DNA from: CAJQLB01 sp041392065
Lineage (GTDB): Bacteria; Bacteroidota; Bacteroidia; Flavobacteriales; Flavobacteriaceae
DNA: 64,000 nucleotides
Assembly: GCA_041392065.1 (NCBI GenBank)
Contig: JAWKMU010000001.1
Location: forward strand, 310,001 to 374,000
Direction: 5' to 3'
Positions 51,864 to 59,283 of this stretch are shown in pieces. Within the stretch, counting starts at the first letter, position 1. Every line of letters begins with the position of its first letter. Position numbers and translations under genes: made by a program. Below the pieces are notes generated by a model, which saw only the letters and a list, made by a program, of their open reading frames with translations, was not told the DNA's origin and did no database searches.

Positions 51864-52490
51864 TTAACCATTAAATGATAAATAGTTTTTAAATGTTCCT
51901 AATTCTTCGATATTTTTTAATCCTGCTTCAATTTCAAATTTACTGTTCACATCAATGGCATAACAGTATTTGGATTCCTGCTTTCGCAGGAATGACAATA
52001 AATTCTCTATATCTTCCAATCCAATGCCACCACTTAAAAAAAAGGGTTTAGTTGATGGATAATTATTCAAAACACTCCAATCAAAAGTATAGCCATTGCC
52101 TCCAGGTAGTTTGCCTTTGGTGTCAAAAAGAAAATAGTCACAAACGGTTTCATAAGGTGCTAAAACTGAAAACTCAAAAGAGTCCTTAATTGAAAATACT
52201 TTTATCACTTCAACTTTTGTTGATTTGAGAAGTTTACACATTTCAGGTGATTCATGACCATGTAATTGAATAGCGTTTAACTTATGTTTTTCTATTTGAT
52301 TGGCTATAAACTCTACATTTTTATCTACAAAAACACCTACTTTTCGGATTGAATCTGGAAGTTCTGGAATTTTTCCATCAAAGTATCTTGAAGATGGCTC
52401 ATGAAAGATAAATCCAAGATAATCTGGTTGCAATTTTGCAACAGCTTCAATATTTTCTTGGTATTTCATTCCGCAAACTTTCAGTTTCAT
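51864..52490 (-). CDS. trpF: Phosphoribosylanthranilate isomerase, with embedded repeat
   Basis: 208 residues when started at ATG 52490 (MKLKVCGMKYQENIEAVAKL), the consensus TrpF start. An upstream ATG at 52562 would add 24 residues encoded by a palindromic repeat and is rejected. Catalytic Cys in KVCGMK, LGFIFHEPSSRYFDG, AIQLHGHESPEMC, DTKGKLPGGNGYTFDW (catalytic Asp) and FFLSGGIGLEDI are present. Between GGIGLEDIENLL and YCYAIDVNSKFE the codons for SFLRKQESK come from a REP-like hairpin (51974-51993), inserted in frame in a surface loop. Activity is plausibly kept, since catalytic residues are intact. Confidence 0.93.
   Translation of the reverse strand: MKLKVCGMKYQENIEAVAKLQPDYLGFIFHEPSSRYFDGKIPELPDSIRKVGVFVDKNVEFIANQIEKHKLNAIQLHGHESPEMCKLLKSTKVEVIKVFSIKDSFEFSVLAPYETVCDYFLFDTKGKLPGGNGYTFDWSVLNNYPSTKPFFLSGGIGLEDIENLLSFLRKQESKYCYAIDVNSKFEIEAGLKNIEELGTFKNYLSFNG
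51974..51993. repeat. REP-like palindrome inside trpF
   Basis: ATTCCTGC (51974-51981), loop TTTC, GCAGGAAT (51986-51993), flanked by TTGG and GACAA. It is translated in frame on the minus strand as part of FLRKQESK. The arms match the hairpin at 51599-51616. Confidence 0.85.
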
Positions 52491-52495
52491 TTTCT

Positions 52496-52566
52496 TGTCA
52501 TTTCGACATGAGCGAAGCGATTGAGAAATCTCATGATGAGATGTCTCACATTCGTTCGACATGACA
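52496..52566. repeat. Palindromic repeat between trpC and trpF
   Basis: A 71-base imperfect palindrome beginning TGTCATTTCGACATGAGCGA and ending TTCGTTCGACATGACA, with the central ATCTCATGATGAGAT. It abuts the trpC stop and ends five bases before the trpF ATG. Its arms are those of widespread 'TGTCATTTCGA' intergenic palindromes, recalled from other Bacteroidota genomes. Confidence 0.8.
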
Positions 52567-53352
52567 TTATATTTTTAATTTATTAATAAACTCCTTAGCA
52601 CTTTCTCCTGGATTATCTGTTTTCATAAAGTTTTCACCAATTAAAAACCCTTGATAACCATAAGGCTGTAATTGTTTTATGGCTTTAATAGAACTAATAC
52701 CACTTTCGGAAACCTTTACAAACTCATCTGGAATAAGTTGACTTAAGGATTTACTTGTTTCCAAACTAACATCAAAGGTTTTTAAGTTTCTATTATTTAC
52801 GCCAATCATGTCTAAAGAAGGCATGATGGATTTATGTAATTCTTCCTCGTTATGAACTTCTAGTAATACATCTAGGTTTAGACTTTTAGCCAATTCTGAA
52901 AATTGTTTGATTTCATTTCTTGTTAAAATGGCTGCAATCAACAAAATAACATCAGCTCCATAGGCTTTAGCTTCTAGAATTTGATAGTCGTCGATGATAA
53001 ATTCTTTTCTTAGCAATGGTAAATTACAACTTGCTCTGGCGATAATTAAATCATCTAATGATCCACCAAAATATTTTCCATCCGTTAAAACAGACATGCC
53101 ACAAACACCAGCTTCTTCATAGCCTTTTGCAACATCATTAACATTCAAACTGTTGTTGATAATTGATTTTGAAGGAGAACGACGTTTGTGTTCTGAAATA
53201 ATTCCAGTTTTACTATGACGCAACTTATTGGCAAGCGAAACGGTTTTTCTTTCAAAAAGCACATAATTTTCTAACTGCTTTATTGGAATTACCTTTTTTC
53301 GAAGATCTACTTCAACACGTTTGTCTTTTACTATTTTGTCTAGAATGTTCAT
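52567..53352 (-). CDS. trpC: Indole-3-glycerol phosphate synthase
   Basis: 261-residue TIM barrel that closes the indole ring. Motifs: IISEHKRRSPSKSIIN (catalytic Lys region), MSVLTDGKYFGGSLDDL, LPLLRKEFIIDDYQILEAKAYGAD, LLEVHNEEEL, IGVNNRNLKTFDV, VSESGISS and GFLIGENFM. Normal length; two bases after trpD. Confidence 0.97.
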   Translation of the reverse strand: MNILDKIVKDKRVEVDLRKKVIPIKQLENYVLFERKTVSLANKLRHSKTGIISEHKRRSPSKSIINNSLNVNDVAKGYEEAGVCGMSVLTDGKYFGGSLDDLIIARASCNLPLLRKEFIIDDYQILEAKAYGADVILLIAAILTRNEIKQFSELAKSLNLDVLLEVHNEEELHKSIMPSLDMIGVNNRNLKTFDVSLETSKSLSQLIPDEFVKVSESGISSIKAIKQLQPYGYQGFLIGENFMKTDNPGESAKEFINKLKI

Positions 53353-53354
53353 AC

Positions 53355-54353
53355 TTATTTACTCAATTCTACTAATTTACCTAAGGCAGCTTTAGCTTTT
53401 CCGCTTAATAAAGACTCTTTAGCTAGTGCAAATCCTTCTTGATGGTTAATTTGCATTGAAGTCGCAATGGCTAAACCTGCATTAGCACACACTACGTTGT
53501 TTTGTGCTTCAGTACCTTTTCCGCTAATCACATTAACGAAAATCTTTGCTGCATCTTCAACAGTATTTCCACCAAAAATGGCACTTTGTTCTATTTTGTT
53601 AACTCCTAAATCTTCAGGTGAAAACAGAGTTTCAGCGTTGTTGGAAATCACCTTGGTTTTTCCTGTTAAAGAGATTTCATCATAACCATCTAAAGCATGA
53701 ACAATGCAGTAATTTTTATCAGTTTGTTGATAAAGGTAACCATACAATCGTTGAAGCTCTAAATTAAATACACCAACCATTTGATTTTTTGGAAAAGCTG
53801 GATTTACCATTGGTCCAAGCATATTGAAAAACGTTTTCACTCCTAATTCGCGACGAATTGGTGCCACATTTTTCATAGCTGGATGAAATAGAGGAGCATG
53901 CAAAACACAGATTCCTGTTGTGTCTATTGATTTTTTTAAAAAGTCTTTATCTTTTGAAAATTTAATCCCTAAATACTCCATAACATTTGACGATCCGCAA
54001 GCAGAAGACACACCATAATTACCGTGTTTTGCCACATTTACTCCTGCTCCAGCTGTGACAAATGAAGATAAGGTTGAAATATTGAATGTGTCTTTTCCAT
54101 CTCCTCCAGTTCCGCATAAATCTATTGGGTTATAATCTTGTAAATCGACAGCAATACACAATTCTAAAAGTGCATCACGAAACCCTTGAAGCTCTTCAAG
54201 TGTAATACTTCTCATCATAAAAACTGTTAGAAATGAGGCTATTTGACTTTGGTTATATTGCCCTTTGGAAATATTTACCAAAACCTGTTTTGCTTCATCA
54301 CTAGAGATGCTTTCGTGGTTTATTAGTCTGTTTAATAGTTCTTTCATATTCAT
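53355..54353 (-). CDS. trpD: Anthranilate phosphoribosyltransferase
   Basis: 332 residues. Transfers phosphoribose from PRPP to anthranilate. PRPP site CGTGGDGKDTFNIST, VAKHGNYGVSSACGSSNVMEYLG, HPAMKNVAPIRRELGVKTFFNMLGPMVNP and GYDEISLTG are present. ATG 54353 (MNMKELL) and ATG 54347 are both possible. A hairpin TTCCCAC-GAAA-GTGGGAA ends directly at the first ATG. Confidence 0.96.
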   Translation of the reverse strand: MNMKELLNRLINHESISSDEAKQVLVNISKGQYNQSQIASFLTVFMMRSITLEELQGFRDALLELCIAVDLQDYNPIDLCGTGGDGKDTFNISTLSSFVTAGAGVNVAKHGNYGVSSACGSSNVMEYLGIKFSKDKDFLKKSIDTTGICVLHAPLFHPAMKNVAPIRRELGVKTFFNMLGPMVNPAFPKNQMVGVFNLELQRLYGYLYQQTDKNYCIVHALDGYDEISLTGKTKVISNNAETLFSPEDLGVNKIEQSAIFGGNTVEDAAKIFVNVISGKGTEAQNNVVCANAGLAIATSMQINHQEGFALAKESLLSGKAKAALGKLVELSK

Positions 54354-54371
54354 TTCCCACGAAAGTGGGAA
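54354..54371. repeat. Hairpin directly upstream of trpD
   Basis: TTCCCAC (54354-54360), loop GAAA, GTGGGAA (54365-54371): perfect 7-bp stem touching the trpD start codon on the minus strand. It belongs to the same style of short GC-rich palindromes as the others in this operon and could limit trpD translation. Confidence 0.75.
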
Positions 54372-54399
54372 TATTTTTAATTTAACTTTAATTCAAGAT

Positions 54400-54436
54400 G
54401 GATTCTGCATTCCCGAAACTTCGGGACGGAATGACA
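54400..54436. repeat. REP-like palindrome after trpG
   Basis: The core TCCCGAAACTTCGGGA (54411-54426) is a 6-bp stem with a short loop, framed by GGATTCTGCAT on the left and CGGAATGACAA on the right. It lies four bases after the trpG stop on the minus strand. Confidence 0.75.
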
Positions 54437-54439
54437 ACT

Positions 54440-55006
54440 CTAACTATTCACCCAGTTATGCAAAATCTTTTTTCCATCTGGAGTTAAAACCGATTCTGGA
54501 TGATATTGCACGCCTTTTACATCAAATTCTTTATGTCTTAACGACATCACTTGTCCGTTTTCATCAAATGAAGTTGCTTCTAAACAGTCTGGTAGTTTGG
54601 CATCAACTACCCAAGAATGATAACGTCCTACTTCAATATTTTTTTCTAATCCTTCAAAAAGAGGTTCATCATTTACACAAATAGATACTTTGGTAGCTAC
54701 ACCATGGTACACTTCTTCAAGATTAATTAATGTGCCACCAAAAACTTCACCTATAGCTTGTTGACCAAGGCATACACCTAATATGCTTTTTGTTGATGCA
54801 TAGGCTTTAATAATTTCCTTCAAAAGTCCTGCTTCGTCTGGAATTCCTGGTCCAGGTGATAATACTATTTTATGGAATGGTTTTACGTCTTCCAACGTTA
54901 ATTTGTCATTTCTAACTACAGTAACGTCACAATTTAAATCTTCTAAATAATGGACTAAATTATAGGTGAAACTGTCGTAATTATCTATTACTAATACTTT
55001 TGTCAT
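54440..55006 (-). CDS. trpG: Anthranilate synthase glutamine amidotransferase component
   Basis: 188-residue class I amidotransferase supplying ammonia to TrpE. NYDSFTYNLVHYLEDL start, SPGPGIPDEAG, nucleophile Cys in ILGVCLGQQAIGEVFGG, and QYHPESVLT (His, Glu). Overlaps trpE by four bases, as expected for subunits of one complex. Confidence 0.97.
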   Translation of the reverse strand: MTKVLVIDNYDSFTYNLVHYLEDLNCDVTVVRNDKLTLEDVKPFHKIVLSPGPGIPDEAGLLKEIIKAYASTKSILGVCLGQQAIGEVFGGTLINLEEVYHGVATKVSICVNDEPLFEGLEKNIEVGRYHSWVVDAKLPDCLEATSFDENGQVMSLRHKEFDVKGVQYHPESVLTPDGKKILHNWVNS

Positions 55007-56403
55007 AGTGATATTCTTTCAGCTATTTTAATAGCTTTGGTTAATGCTCCCAATTTGTTATATACTTCTTGTAACTCATCATCTGCATTAGATTTGGATA
55101 CTAATCCAGCTCCTGCTTGCCAATGCAATTGATGGTTTTTACTTAAAAACGTTCTTATCATAATTGCATGATTGTAATTGCCTTCAAAATCCATAAACCC
55201 TATGGCTCCTCCATAGTAAGCTCTGCTAGTTTTTTCGTATTCTTCAATTAGTTGCATCGCTCTATGTTTTGGTGCACCACTTAAAGTGCCTGCTGGAAAA
55301 GTATCAGCAACAACTTGCATTGTTGATATGTTGTTATGCTTTTTGCCTGTCACTTTACTTACCAAGTGAATGACATGAGAGAAAAACTGAACTTCTCTGT
55401 ATTTCTCAACCGTTACGTTGCTTCCATGTCTACTTAAATCATTTCTTGCTAAATCAACAAGCATTACATGCTCTGCGTTTTCTTTTGCATCTTCAACCAA
55501 TTTTTCAGCAAGTTCAGCATCTTTGAGGTCGTCTCCAGTTCGCTTAAATGTTCCAGCAATTGGATGAATTTCGGCTTGACCATTACTTACTACTAGTTGA
55601 GCTTCAGGAGAACTACCGAAAATTTTAAAATTACCATAATCAAAATAGAATAGGTAAGGTGAAGGGTTGATGCTTCTTAAAGCGCGATAAACATTAAACT
55701 CATCACCTTTAAAATTTTGCTGAAATTTTCTTGATAATACCAACTGAAAAACATCACCTCTAGCACAATGTTTTTTTGCTAATTCTACATGATCTTTATA
55801 TTCATTATCTGATAGGTTTGAGCTTATTTCACCTTGAGATTTAAATTGATATGAAGCAAAGTTTTTTGCTTTAATTAAGTGCAAAATATCATCAACATTA
55901 TTGCTGTTTTCATAACAATGAGCAAAAATATAAGCTTCATTTTTAAAGTGATTAATCGCTATAATATTTTGATAAACAGAGTAATAAATATCTGGAATTT
56001 CTAAAGAGTTTTCCTTTTTAGAAATCTCAACATCTTCAAAATACCTTACAGCATCGTAAGCAGTGTATCCAAAAATGCCATTGTTTATGAACTTGAATTG
56101 CTCATCAGTATCAACTTTAAACTGTTTTGTGAAACTGTGAATTTCATTGGTTACATCTGTATTGCTAGTTTCAGAAATTGATTCACTTCCATCAGGAAAT
56201 TTTTGTGTAATAATTTCATTTTCAACTTTAATTGAAGCAATAGGATTACAACAGATGTATGAAAAACTATTGTCGTTAGCATGATAATCACTACTCTCGA
56301 GCAAAATACTATTAGGATACTTGTCTCTAATTTTTAAGTATATGCTAACTGGTGTAATGGTATCTGCCAGTATTTTTTTGTAATATGTTTTTAATTGGTA
56401 CAT
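55003..56403 (-). CDS. trpE: Anthranilate synthase component I
   Basis: 466 residues. Converts chorismate and ammonia to anthranilate. The feedback site motif LLES lies in SILLESSDYHAND (about residue 33). The chorismate-binding domain contains GDVFQLVLSRKFQ, RSINPSPYLFYFDYGNFKIFGSSPEAQLV, HPIAGTFKRTGDD, HVMLVDLARNDLSR, FPAGTLSGAPKHRAMQLI and YYGGAIGFMDFEG. Presence of LLES suggests tryptophan feedback inhibition; transcription is probably attenuated through the upstream trpL leader. Confidence 0.97.
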   Translation of the reverse strand: MYQLKTYYKKILADTITPVSIYLKIRDKYPNSILLESSDYHANDNSFSYICCNPIASIKVENEIITQKFPDGSESISETSNTDVTNEIHSFTKQFKVDTDEQFKFINNGIFGYTAYDAVRYFEDVEISKKENSLEIPDIYYSVYQNIIAINHFKNEAYIFAHCYENSNNVDDILHLIKAKNFASYQFKSQGEISSNLSDNEYKDHVELAKKHCARGDVFQLVLSRKFQQNFKGDEFNVYRALRSINPSPYLFYFDYGNFKIFGSSPEAQLVVSNGQAEIHPIAGTFKRTGDDLKDAELAEKLVEDAKENAEHVMLVDLARNDLSRHGSNVTVEKYREVQFFSHVIHLVSKVTGKKHNNISTMQVVADTFPAGTLSGAPKHRAMQLIEEYEKTSRAYYGGAIGFMDFEGNYNHAIMIRTFLSKNHQLHWQAGAGLVSKSNADDELQEVYNKLGALTKAIKIAERISL

Positions 56404-56413
56404 AATGTAAATT

Positions 56414-56445
56414 AAAAAAGGCTTGTCGTGAATGACAAGCCTTTT
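56414..56445 (-). terminator. trp attenuator terminator
   Basis: On the minus strand AAAAGGCTTGTC (56445-56434) pairs with GACAAGCCTTTT (56427-56416) around a six-base loop, followed by T residues to 56414, ten bases before the trpE ATG. Placed between trpL and trpE, it can only act on transcripts entering the trp operon. A clear competing antiterminator arm was not identified. Confidence 0.88.
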
Positions 56446-56478
56446 GATATTTTAGTTTTAAATATACTATAGGTTTAT

Positions 56479-56535
56479 TCACGAAATTAGGTTTCGAGAA
56501 AGCCACCACCAAGTATAGTTTAAAATAGAGTTCAT
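56479..56535 (-). CDS. trpL: trp leader peptide
   Basis: An 18-codon frame from ATG 56535 to TGA 56479-56481 encoding MNSILNYTWWWLSRNLIS, with three consecutive UGG codons at positions 9-11. It lies 15 bases after an exact TAnnTTTG box and 33 bases before the attenuator hairpin. This is the arrangement of ribosome-mediated attenuation: starvation for Trp-tRNA would stall the ribosome on the Trp codons. The segment just downstream can form CGAAA/TTTCG and ATATTT/AAATAT hairpins. A trp-associated leader motif is known for Bacteroidetes; whether this is that motif was not tested. Confidence 0.88.
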   Translation of the reverse strand: MNSILNYTWWWLSRNLIS

Positions 56536-56549
56536 TAGTTTTGTTTCTT

Positions 56550-56580
56550 CAAATATAGAAAGTTGTTTTTAATTACCAAA
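56550..56580 (-). promoter_or_regulatory. trp operon promoter
   Basis: On the minus strand TTTG (56580-56577), exactly 19 bases, then TATATTTG (56557-56550): a full match to the Bacteroidota housekeeping promoter. The -33 element overlaps the last codons of the upstream YceI gene, so the operon starts inside its neighbour's 3' end. Confidence 0.88.
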
Positions 56581-57144
56581 TTTTAACGACACATTAATGT
56601 CAAATTCATCAGCAATCGCTCTGTTTTTTAAATCATCAAAAAAACTTGCAGACCTAAATTTAATATCAAATTTTGTTCTGTCTATTTTAAGAGCTGTTGT
56701 TGCAACATTATCAACTATATCCAAATTAAAAGTAATTGGATTGGTAATATTTTTAATAGTAAGATCACCTGTTACTTCGTATTTGCCTTTTTCACCTTTT
56801 ACAGAAGTAATTTTTATGGTAGATGTTGGATAGGTTTCAGTACTAAAAAAGTCATCAGACTTTAAATGATCCATAACTCTACCTCGTTTATCTTCAGGTA
56901 AATCTGTAACAACAAGTGAAGAAATATCCATTGTAATTATTCCACCAGTTAATGCATCGTTTTCAAATGTAAAATAGCCTTCTTTGAGGTCTACAGTTCC
57001 TTCATGAAAGCCAATTACCTTATAAGCTTTCCAAGTAACTGTTGCTTCATTAATTTGTAGTTTTTTTTCTGTTGTTTTACCTATAAAACCTATGGTTGTA
57101 ATAAATAAGAAAAGTGTAATTGTTTTGATGATTCCTAAATTCAT
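56569..57144 (-). CDS. YceI-family periplasmic protein (second copy)
   Basis: 191 residues with a signal peptide (MNLGIIKTITLFLFITTIGFIG). YceI fold segments: ATVTWKAYKVIGFHEGTVDLKEGYFTFEN, GGIITMDISSLVVTDL, LKSDDFFSTETYPTSTIKITSVKGE, GDLTIKNITNPITFNLDI and FDIKFRSASFFDDLKNRAIADEFDINVSL. This is the subtype with a KxxxFHxGxV motif near the start, different from the copy at 44581. Its 3' end carries the trp promoter -33 box. Confidence 0.92.
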   Translation of the reverse strand: MNLGIIKTITLFLFITTIGFIGKTTEKKLQINEATVTWKAYKVIGFHEGTVDLKEGYFTFENDALTGGIITMDISSLVVTDLPEDKRGRVMDHLKSDDFFSTETYPTSTIKITSVKGEKGKYEVTGDLTIKNITNPITFNLDIVDNVATTALKIDRTKFDIKFRSASFFDDLKNRAIADEFDINVSLKFGN

Positions 57145-57278
57145 AGTAATTTTTTTAGATAATTAATAAAAGTATAGTTTACAACTATCATTTTGTCTTA
57201 ATGTTTAGTTAAACTTATCTCAATTAAATTTGTGTTAAACCTCTTAGATTAAAAAGTTGTAATTAGTATTTTTATAGG

Positions 57279-57815
57279 ATGAAGAACATTTTAGTCCTTA
57301 TTACTTTGTTATTTGTATTTTCTTGCAAAACAGAAAATAAAACAGAAACTGCTCAAACAGATGAAGTTAAAGTTGAAGTTTCATCAACGGATGACATCAA
57401 ACTCGAAATTCATGATTTTAATGGGTTAGAGCCTTATTTAAACAGAGGTGATGATAAAACCTATGTTGTGAATTTTTGGGCAACTTGGTGTGCTCCTTGT
57501 GTTAAGGAGTTACCACATTTTGAAGAGCTCAACAAAAATTATAAGGATAAAAATGTGGAGGTGATGTTGGTGAGTTTGGATTTTCCGAGTCAATATGATA
57601 AGAAGTTAAAACCATTTATAAAAAAGCATGATTTACAATCCAAAATTTTAGTCTTAGATGATGTAGATATGAATACTTGGATACCAAAAATAAACGAGAA
57701 TTGGGATGGAGCCATTCCAGTAACCATCATTTACAACAAAGATAAGCGAGAGTTTTATGATAGAACGTTTACTTATGCTGAATTAGAAACCGAATTAAAA
57801 CAATTTTTAAAATGA
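57279..57815 (+). CDS. TlpA-like thioredoxin-fold lipoprotein
   Basis: 178 residues with a lipoprotein signal (MKNILVLITLLFVFSCKT, Cys16). Thioredoxin fold with redox-active CAPC in VVNFWATWCAPCVKELPHFEEL and the cis-proline region AIPVTIIYN. Probably a periplasmic reductase or cytochrome-maturation type disulphide protein. The next gene overlaps by four bases (ATGA). A TATTTTTA box ends six bases before the ATG. Confidence 0.9.
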   Translation: MKNILVLITLLFVFSCKTENKTETAQTDEVKVEVSSTDDIKLEIHDFNGLEPYLNRGDDKTYVVNFWATWCAPCVKELPHFEELNKNYKDKNVEVMLVSLDFPSQYDKKLKPFIKKHDLQSKILVLDDVDMNTWIPKINENWDGAIPVTIIYNKDKREFYDRTFTYAELETELKQFLK

Positions 57816-58438
57816 AACAAATGAAATTTATTAAAACATTAGCTGTATTTGCAATAGTATTGGTTGCAAGTGCGTTTACAGCAAACACTAATTCTGGATC
57901 AGATGGTTACGAAGTTGGCGATATTGCTACAGACTTTAAATTAAAAAACATTGACGGAAACATGGTGTCTTTAGCAGATTACAAAGATGCTAAAGGCTAC
58001 ATCGTGGTTTTTACTTGTAACACGTGCCCTTATGCTATACAATACGAAGATAGAATTATAGCATTAGACAAAAAGTATGCTGATAAAGGCTTTCCAGTAG
58101 TTGCTATTATGCCAAACAATCCTGCTGTGCAACCTGGAGATAGCGAAGATGCTATGAAAGCAAGAGCTGCTTCTAAAGGATTTACCTTCCCTTATTTATT
58201 TGATGAAGGACAAAAAATTTATCCTCAGTATGGAGCTACTAAAACACCACACGTTTATTTATTGGAAAAAACAAAAAAAGGAAACGTTGTCAGATATATT
58301 GGAGCCATTGATGATAATTATAAGGATGCTGATGCTGTAAACACAAAATATGTAGAAGACGCAGTTGATGCCTTAATAGATGGAAAGGACATAAAAGAAA
58401 CCAAGACAAGGGCAATTGGTTGTAGTATAAAAGTATAA
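57812..58438 (+). CDS. Redoxin-family periplasmic protein
   Basis: 208 residues with a signal peptide (FIKTLAVFAIVLVASAFTANT). AhpC/TSA-like thioredoxin fold with the CxxC-type motif FTCNTCPYAIQYEDRI. VVAIMPNNPAVQPGDSEDAMKARA follows, then KTPHVYLLEK (cis-Pro). This CNTCPYA type is frequent in flavobacteria and often annotated as thioredoxin-family protein. Translationally coupled to the TlpA-like gene, so both may act on the same periplasmic thiols. Confidence 0.88.
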   Translation: MKQMKFIKTLAVFAIVLVASAFTANTNSGSDGYEVGDIATDFKLKNIDGNMVSLADYKDAKGYIVVFTCNTCPYAIQYEDRIIALDKKYADKGFPVVAIMPNNPAVQPGDSEDAMKARAASKGFTFPYLFDEGQKIYPQYGATKTPHVYLLEKTKKGNVVRYIGAIDDNYKDADAVNTKYVEDAVDALIDGKDIKETKTRAIGCSIKV

Positions 58439-58442
58439 AAGG

Positions 58443-58476
58443 AAAAAAATCCGAAGCAAACACTTCGGATTTTTTT
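58443..58476 (+). terminator. Terminator after the redoxin gene
   Basis: AAAAAAATCCGAAG (58443-58456) and CTTCGGATTTTTTT (58463-58476) form a 14-bp stem with loop CAAACA ending in T-run. Confidence 0.93.
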
Positions 58477-58531
58477 ATGTTTAATTGTTAATAGAAAAGA
58501 AATATTTTATTTTGCATTAAATTTCAGTTTT

Positions 58532-58846
58532 ATGGCAGATTTAACACAAGTAGAATGGCAAGAACAATTGCAAAACGATCCTGATGCAGTTGTGGTTGAT
58601 GTTAGAACATTTGAAGAAGTACAACAAGGCTATATACCAAATGCCATAAATATAGATTTATATAAAGGACAGCAATTTATTAATGAAGTCATGAAATTAG
58701 ACAAAGCCAAAAGTTACTACGTGTATTGTAAGTCTGGAGGTAGAAGTGGGCAAGCATGTGCTTTTATGGAACAAGCTGGTTTTGAAAAAGCCTACAATTT
58801 AGTTGGAGGTTTTATGCAATGGCAAGGAGAAATATCATTTAATTAA
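58532..58846 (+). CDS. Cytoplasmic single-domain rhodanese
   Basis: 104 residues, no signal peptide. Rhodanese fold with DAVVVDVRTFEEVQQGYIPNAINI and active-site Cys in VYCKSGGRSGQ. Could transfer sulfur from thiosulfate or persulfides. Next gene, 14 bases on, is an exported rhodanese, giving a cytoplasmic-periplasmic pair. Confidence 0.9.
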   Translation: MADLTQVEWQEQLQNDPDAVVVDVRTFEEVQQGYIPNAINIDLYKGQQFINEVMKLDKAKSYYVYCKSGGRSGQACAFMEQAGFEKAYNLVGGFMQWQGEISFN

Positions 58847-58860
58847 TGTAAAAATATATT

Positions 58861-59268
58861 ATGAAACGGTTTATTTTTTTTCTATTAATTACTTCAGCTA
58901 TTAATTTTGGTTGTAAAGAAACTACTACAGAAGAAAGCATAAAATTAGTAACTCCTGACGAGATGAAAGAACTCTCACAAATGGATGGTGTACAACTTGT
59001 TGATGTTCGTACACCTGAAGAATATCAGGAAGGATACATAGAAGGTTTTCAAAATATTGATTTTTTATCTGATACTTTTTTGCAAGATGTTGAGAAGTTA
59101 GACAAGGAAAAACCAGTTATTGTTTATTGTAGATCTGGAGGACGAAGTGCAAGATGCTCTAAATTAATGGTCGAAAAAGGATTTAAAAAAGTTTACGATT
59201 TAGATGGAGGCATTAGCAAATGGAAGTCTGAAGGAAATGAAATTGTAATAGAACCAGAATCGGAATAA
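58861..59268 (+). CDS. Rhodanese-domain lipoprotein
   Basis: 135 residues with a lipoprotein signal (FIFFLLITSAINFGCKE, Cys18). One rhodanese domain: GVQLVDVRTPEEYQEGYIEGFQNIDF and the active-site loop VYCRSGGRSARC. Likely anchored to a periplasmic membrane face. Paired with the cytoplasmic rhodanese upstream. Confidence 0.9.
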   Translation: MKRFIFFLLITSAINFGCKETTTEESIKLVTPDEMKELSQMDGVQLVDVRTPEEYQEGYIEGFQNIDFLSDTFLQDVEKLDKEKPVIVYCRSGGRSARCSKLMVEKGFKKVYDLDGGISKWKSEGNEIVIEPESE

Positions 59269-59283
59269 TTAATTCTTTTCAAT

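Noticed and set aside
51809..51875. 18-codon minus-strand frame overlapping the trpF stop
   Set aside because: Ends in repeat-derived sequence, no promoter and no family signal; likely chance.
52491..52562. 24-residue N-terminal extension of TrpF
   Set aside because: It is encoded by the palindromic repeat after trpC and lacks similarity to TrpF; MKLKVCGMK at 52490 is the consensus start.
54265..54684. Plus-strand open frame crossing trpD-trpG
   Set aside because: Covers two conserved minus-strand genes and a repeat; composition is that of an antisense frame.
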